In this document: in pieces, positions 61,082-64,000 of the stretch
Position numbering within the stretch: position 1 is the first letter of the stretch
Layout of the letters: each line of letters begins with the position of its first letter
Assembly (NCBI GenBank): GCA_021770095.1
Contig: JAETRQ010000008.1
Coordinates: 26,285 to 90,284, forward strand
Source: Eubacteriaceae bacterium
GTDB taxonomy: Bacteria; Bacillota; Clostridia; Oscillospirales; Acutalibacteraceae
Reading direction: 5' to 3'
Length of the DNA: 64,000 nucleotides
Position numbers and translations under genes: made by a program
Notes under the pieces: generated by a model
Databases searched by the model: none
The model's input: only the letters and a program-made list of their open reading frames with translations
Told to the model about the DNA's origin: nothing

Positions 61082-62407
61082 ATGAAACGGAAAAATATTA
61101 TCTTCTATTTTTCTGACCAGCAGCGCTGGGATACGATTAATGAAGAAGTAACACCAAACTTGTGCAAACTTGCAAGCGAAGGCGTTAAATTTGAAAACAA
61201 TTTCACATGCCAGCCTGTATGCGGTCCTGCCAGAGCGTGCATTCAAACCGGATTATATGCAACACAATGCGGATGTTATTGGAACGGCATTCCGCTGCCA
61301 TCCGATGTCACACCTCTTGCTCATTATTTTAATGAAGCGGGATACCAGACTGCATATATCGGCAAATGGCATCTTGCATCTGACAGACTGCCCGGTGTCG
61401 GACTCCATTGTGAAAAGACTGCCATTCCAAAAAACAAGCAGGGTGAATATCAATATTGGCGGGCAGCAGATGTTCTTGAATTCACTTCTCACGGCTATGA
61501 TGGCTATGTTTTTGACGGTGAAGGGAACCAAATTGATTTCAAGGGTTACAGAGCGGACTGTATTAACGACTTTGCACTGGAGTATCTTGAAAACTGTGAT
61601 AAAGATAAGCCATTCTTTATGTTTGTAAGTCAATTGGAACCACATCACCAAAACGACCATCATCAGATTGAAGGATACAAAGAAACAGTTAATCACTATA
61701 AAGATTATCCCATACCTGATGACTTAAAGTTCCTGAAAGGCAGTTATGAAAAAGATTATCCCGATTATATGTCTGCTATCAATAGGCTTGACTATAATGT
61801 TGGCAGACTTGTAGATAAACTCAAAGAGCTCGGAATTTATGAGGACACTATAATAATATATACATCAGACCATGGTTCTCATTTCAAAACAAGGAATCCG
61901 GAATACAAACGAAGCTGCCATGAAAGTGCAACACATACCCCTCTTATCATTAAAGGCGGCGTATTTGAAGGCGGTAAAAAAGAGAAATGTCTTACATCGC
62001 TAATTGATATTCCTCCCACACTCTTATCTATGGCAGATATTCCTATACCCGATACATATATGGGAACGGATTTAGCAAAACAAATCAGCGATGATAAATG
62101 CAAAAGAGACTGTGTATTCATTCAAATCAGTGAGGCATCAAATTCACGTGCAATCAGAACGGACAGATTCAAATACGAAGTCCGTGATCCTGCAATCACA
62201 GGTTATATGCATCACGATTCCAATGTTTATTTTGAAAGTTATCTGTATGATTTAAAAAAGGACCCTGATGAAAAAATCAACTTGGTAAAATCAAAAAGTT
62301 ATGCTAAAGTCAGACAGGAATTAAAATACTTATTATTAAAACAAATGCAAAATGCAGGAGAAAAAGCACCGGTCATCATGCCTGCAATAATAAAGAGGAG
62401 AAAATAA
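61082..62407 (+). CDS. Type I sulfatase (Cys-type formylglycine enzyme)
   Basis: Hydrolyses a sulfate ester. The signature C47-G-P-A-R51 lies in CQPVCGPARACIQTG; Cys47 must be turned into formylglycine, in anaerobes by the radical SAM enzyme anSME, which is not in the window. Metal-binding residues are seen in FYFSDQQRWD and YTSDHGSHF, and GKWHLA is present. 441 residues. There is no signal peptide, so the enzyme acts in the cytosol, on substrate probably brought in by the coupled GPH symporter (stop and start overlap by one base, TAATG). Confidence 0.93.
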   Translation: MKRKNIIFYFSDQQRWDTINEEVTPNLCKLASEGVKFENNFTCQPVCGPARACIQTGLYATQCGCYWNGIPLPSDVTPLAHYFNEAGYQTAYIGKWHLASDRLPGVGLHCEKTAIPKNKQGEYQYWRAADVLEFTSHGYDGYVFDGEGNQIDFKGYRADCINDFALEYLENCDKDKPFFMFVSQLEPHHQNDHHQIEGYKETVNHYKDYPIPDDLKFLKGSYEKDYPDYMSAINRLDYNVGRLVDKLKELGIYEDTIIIYTSDHGSHFKTRNPEYKRSCHESATHTPLIIKGGVFEGGKKEKCLTSLIDIPPTLLSMADIPIPDTYMGTDLAKQISDDKCKRDCVFIQISEASNSRAIRTDRFKYEVRDPAITGYMHHDSNVYFESYLYDLKKDPDEKINLVKSKSYAKVRQELKYLLLKQMQNAGEKAPVIMPAIIKRRK

Positions 62408-63903
62408 TGGGAGAGAATAAAAAATATTTAACCATGAAAGAACGCATCTGCTTTACCATAGGTGCATTCGGCAGATCAGGGATTTACACATTAATGTCCA
62501 TGTTCACCCTCGTTTATTTCCAAAACGGTGCAGGTCTTTCGCTCAAACAAAGTTCAACCATCATTCTTGTCGGAAGAATATTTGATGCTATCAACGACCC
62601 TATGATGGGTATGATTGTTGACAGAACAAAATCAAAATGGGGAAAAATGCGGCCGTATCTTCTTTTTGCTCCTGTACCGATTGCTGTCTGTACAATTCTT
62701 TTGTTCACTGCCCCGTTTGAACAGGGTTCAAATGCCGCATTTATCTGGGCCTTTGTTACATACATTCTCTGGGGTGTAGCATTCACCGTACAGGATGTTC
62801 CTTTCTGGGGATTATCATCTGTAATCACACCGCTTGAAAATGAAAGGACCTCTTTCCTTTCAACTGCTCGCTTGGGCTCCACTTTCGGCGGTATTCTTCC
62901 TGCTCTTCTTGTTCCGATTCTTTATCAGAGCAGTATGGGATATTCAAAAGGATTTTTCGTTAGTGCAGTTATATTTGCATTACTTGGCTGCGGATTATCC
63001 ATCTTAATTTTCTTTGTTTCAAAAGAACGTGTACCAAAAATGGATCACACACCTTCTTTCAAAGAGACTTTTGTTGTTCTCGGCAAAGACAAATTGCTTA
63101 TTATCGTAATCTTTGCTTCTATACTCGGTTCAACAATGGTTACCGCAAATCAGTCTGCTGATTATATCGGAAATTATCTCTTAATACAGAATTACACTGA
63201 CTTCAGTCAGATTTTTGATGCCGGCGGTAATGTACTTGCAAATGTGGATGCAAAGGCTGCATATGACTTCTGGATTCCGCGCGGTACGATTATCACAACA
63301 CTTACAGTCGCAATCGGTGTCGGTATGGTGCCTGCAATGGCAATCTTCCCGGTTCTCAGAAAGAAATTTTCACTCAAGCAGATTTATATCGGCTCTGCCA
63401 TATTCGGATTAGTCGTACATGCACTTTGCTATGTTATCTTTCAAAAAGATGTTACCCAAATCAACATTTATGTACTTTGGTTTTTCCTCTTCCTTATGGG
63501 ATTCCCTCTCGGTATTTATAACGTCATTACATATGCGTTAATTGCCGATTCAGTAGATTATCTTGAATGGAAAACAGGAGAAAGACATGAAGGTGTTTGT
63601 TTCTCATTCCAGACTTTTCTTTCAAAAGTAAATGCTGCTGTTGCAACATTTGTATTCAGCCATATCCTTCAGGAATCAGATTTCAAAGCAGTTGACAAAT
63701 CACTTGTTGATATTGAAGGCAGACAAATTTTCTTCCAGCAGTCTGTTGAAACACAAAAAATGCTTTTGGCTCTTGTTACCATTGTTCCTGCTATCGGATT
63801 TTTACTCACCATTATTCCTATGTTCTTCAATGAATATACAGGAAAGGTTAAAGAAAAGGCACAAAAAGAACTTGAGGAAGCACGAATCATAACCACCAGT
63901 TGA
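62407..63903 (+). CDS. GPH-family sugar:cation symporter, 3' end at a palindromic element
   Basis: A 12-span symporter (498 residues) with FDAINDPMMGMIVDRTKSKWG and DYLEWKTGERHEGVCFSFQ, the two family marks, shared with the protein at 40746-42146. An insert of about 35 residues before span 7 (NYTDFSQIFDAGGNVLANVD) is not in the other copy. It is coupled to the sulfatase, so its cargo is likely a sulfated mono- or disaccharide. The stop codon (63901-63903) lies inside the palindromic element that begins at 63891, so the last residues (TTS) come from that element. Confidence 0.92.
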   Translation: MGENKKYLTMKERICFTIGAFGRSGIYTLMSMFTLVYFQNGAGLSLKQSSTIILVGRIFDAINDPMMGMIVDRTKSKWGKMRPYLLFAPVPIAVCTILLFTAPFEQGSNAAFIWAFVTYILWGVAFTVQDVPFWGLSSVITPLENERTSFLSTARLGSTFGGILPALLVPILYQSSMGYSKGFFVSAVIFALLGCGLSILIFFVSKERVPKMDHTPSFKETFVVLGKDKLLIIVIFASILGSTMVTANQSADYIGNYLLIQNYTDFSQIFDAGGNVLANVDAKAAYDFWIPRGTIITTLTVAIGVGMVPAMAIFPVLRKKFSLKQIYIGSAIFGLVVHALCYVIFQKDVTQINIYVLWFFLFLMGFPLGIYNVITYALIADSVDYLEWKTGERHEGVCFSFQTFLSKVNAAVATFVFSHILQESDFKAVDKSLVDIEGRQIFFQQSVETQKMLLALVTIVPAIGFLLTIIPMFFNEYTGKVKEKAQKELEEARIITTS

Positions 63904-64000
63904 ACTGGTGGTTTGCACAGGCCCTAAAAGGGCCGCCTACTGGCTCGCCGACTGAAAGTCGGCACTGAAGTTTGACATCGCATTACTTTTTCAAGCAGCC
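63891..64000. mobile_element. Palindrome cluster, probable end of an insertion element (cut by window edge)
   Basis: Three hairpins follow closely: AACCACCAGTT/AACTGGTGGTT (63891-63913), GGCCC TAAAA GGGCC (63920-63934) and GCCGACT GAA AGTCGGC (63947-63963), then unpaired sequence to the edge. Base composition is clearly richer in GC than the surroundings. The layout resembles the subterminal hairpins of IS200/IS605-type elements or a REP-like repeat; no transposase is visible within the window, so the type is a guess. Confidence 0.5.

Overview
The window is a low-GC, mostly minus-strand chromosomal segment of a Gram-positive anaerobe. The best guess is a gut Clostridia of the Ruminococcaceae/Oscillospiraceae type. 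Pointers are Firmicutes-style linkages (mraZ-rsmH-ftsL-PBP-murE-murF-mraY-ftsW-murG-murA-ftsQ-ftsZ; rpsP-khpA-rimM-trmD; ylxM-ffh; era-yqzL-recO), strong SigA-type promoters with AGGAGG-type ribosome sites, a SpoVD-like PBP with PASTA domains, and a MurE with the DNPR motif expected for meso-diaminopimelate peptidoglycan. No species is claimed. 

Layout. 1-1460: the 3' end of purF, then a queT-family transporter behind a preQ1-type riboswitch candidate. 1468-19765: one long minus-strand polysaccharide operon from a single TTGACA/TATAAT promoter. It starts with a priming sugar-phosphate transferase and holds eight glycosyltransferases, an EpsG-type polymerase, a flippase, acetyl- and pyruvyl-transferases, and a LicC/LicD pair that suggests phosphocholine decoration. 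It also holds three 'metabolic' enzymes (aldolase, 2-hydroxyacid dehydrogenase, ornithine-cyclodeaminase-like) that may build an unusual substituent. 19946-26007: initiator tRNA-Met, a split ThrE-type exporter, glycerate kinase, and a GH38 alpha-mannosidase with a small upstream ORF. 26040-26171: a gene-free patch with five DnaA-box-like 9-mers. 26286-40613: the division and cell wall cluster, with a clear MraZ operator downstream of its promoter. 

40746-42778: a GPH sugar symporter and an XRE regulator with a membrane tail. 42885-50652: housekeeping genes (coiled-coil protein, coaD, rsmD, uvrC, HPr, trmD, rimM, khpA, rpsP, ffh, ylxM). 50869-51907: azlC-azlD. 52002-59022: an acetyltransferase, mutS2, recO, a hidden yqzL-like gene, era, ybeY, phoH and a CorC-like protein. 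59129-63903: an FkbM methyltransferase and a TauE/SafE permease-sulfatase-GPH symporter operon that looks like uptake and desulfation of a sulfated glycan. The last 110 bases are a cluster of palindromes that looks like the end of a mobile element; it contains the stop codon of the last gene. 

Most of the window is ordinary core genome. The accessory content worth attention is the decorated-polysaccharide operon, the DnaA-box patch, the sulfatase operon, the riboswitch variant and several small regulatory structures.
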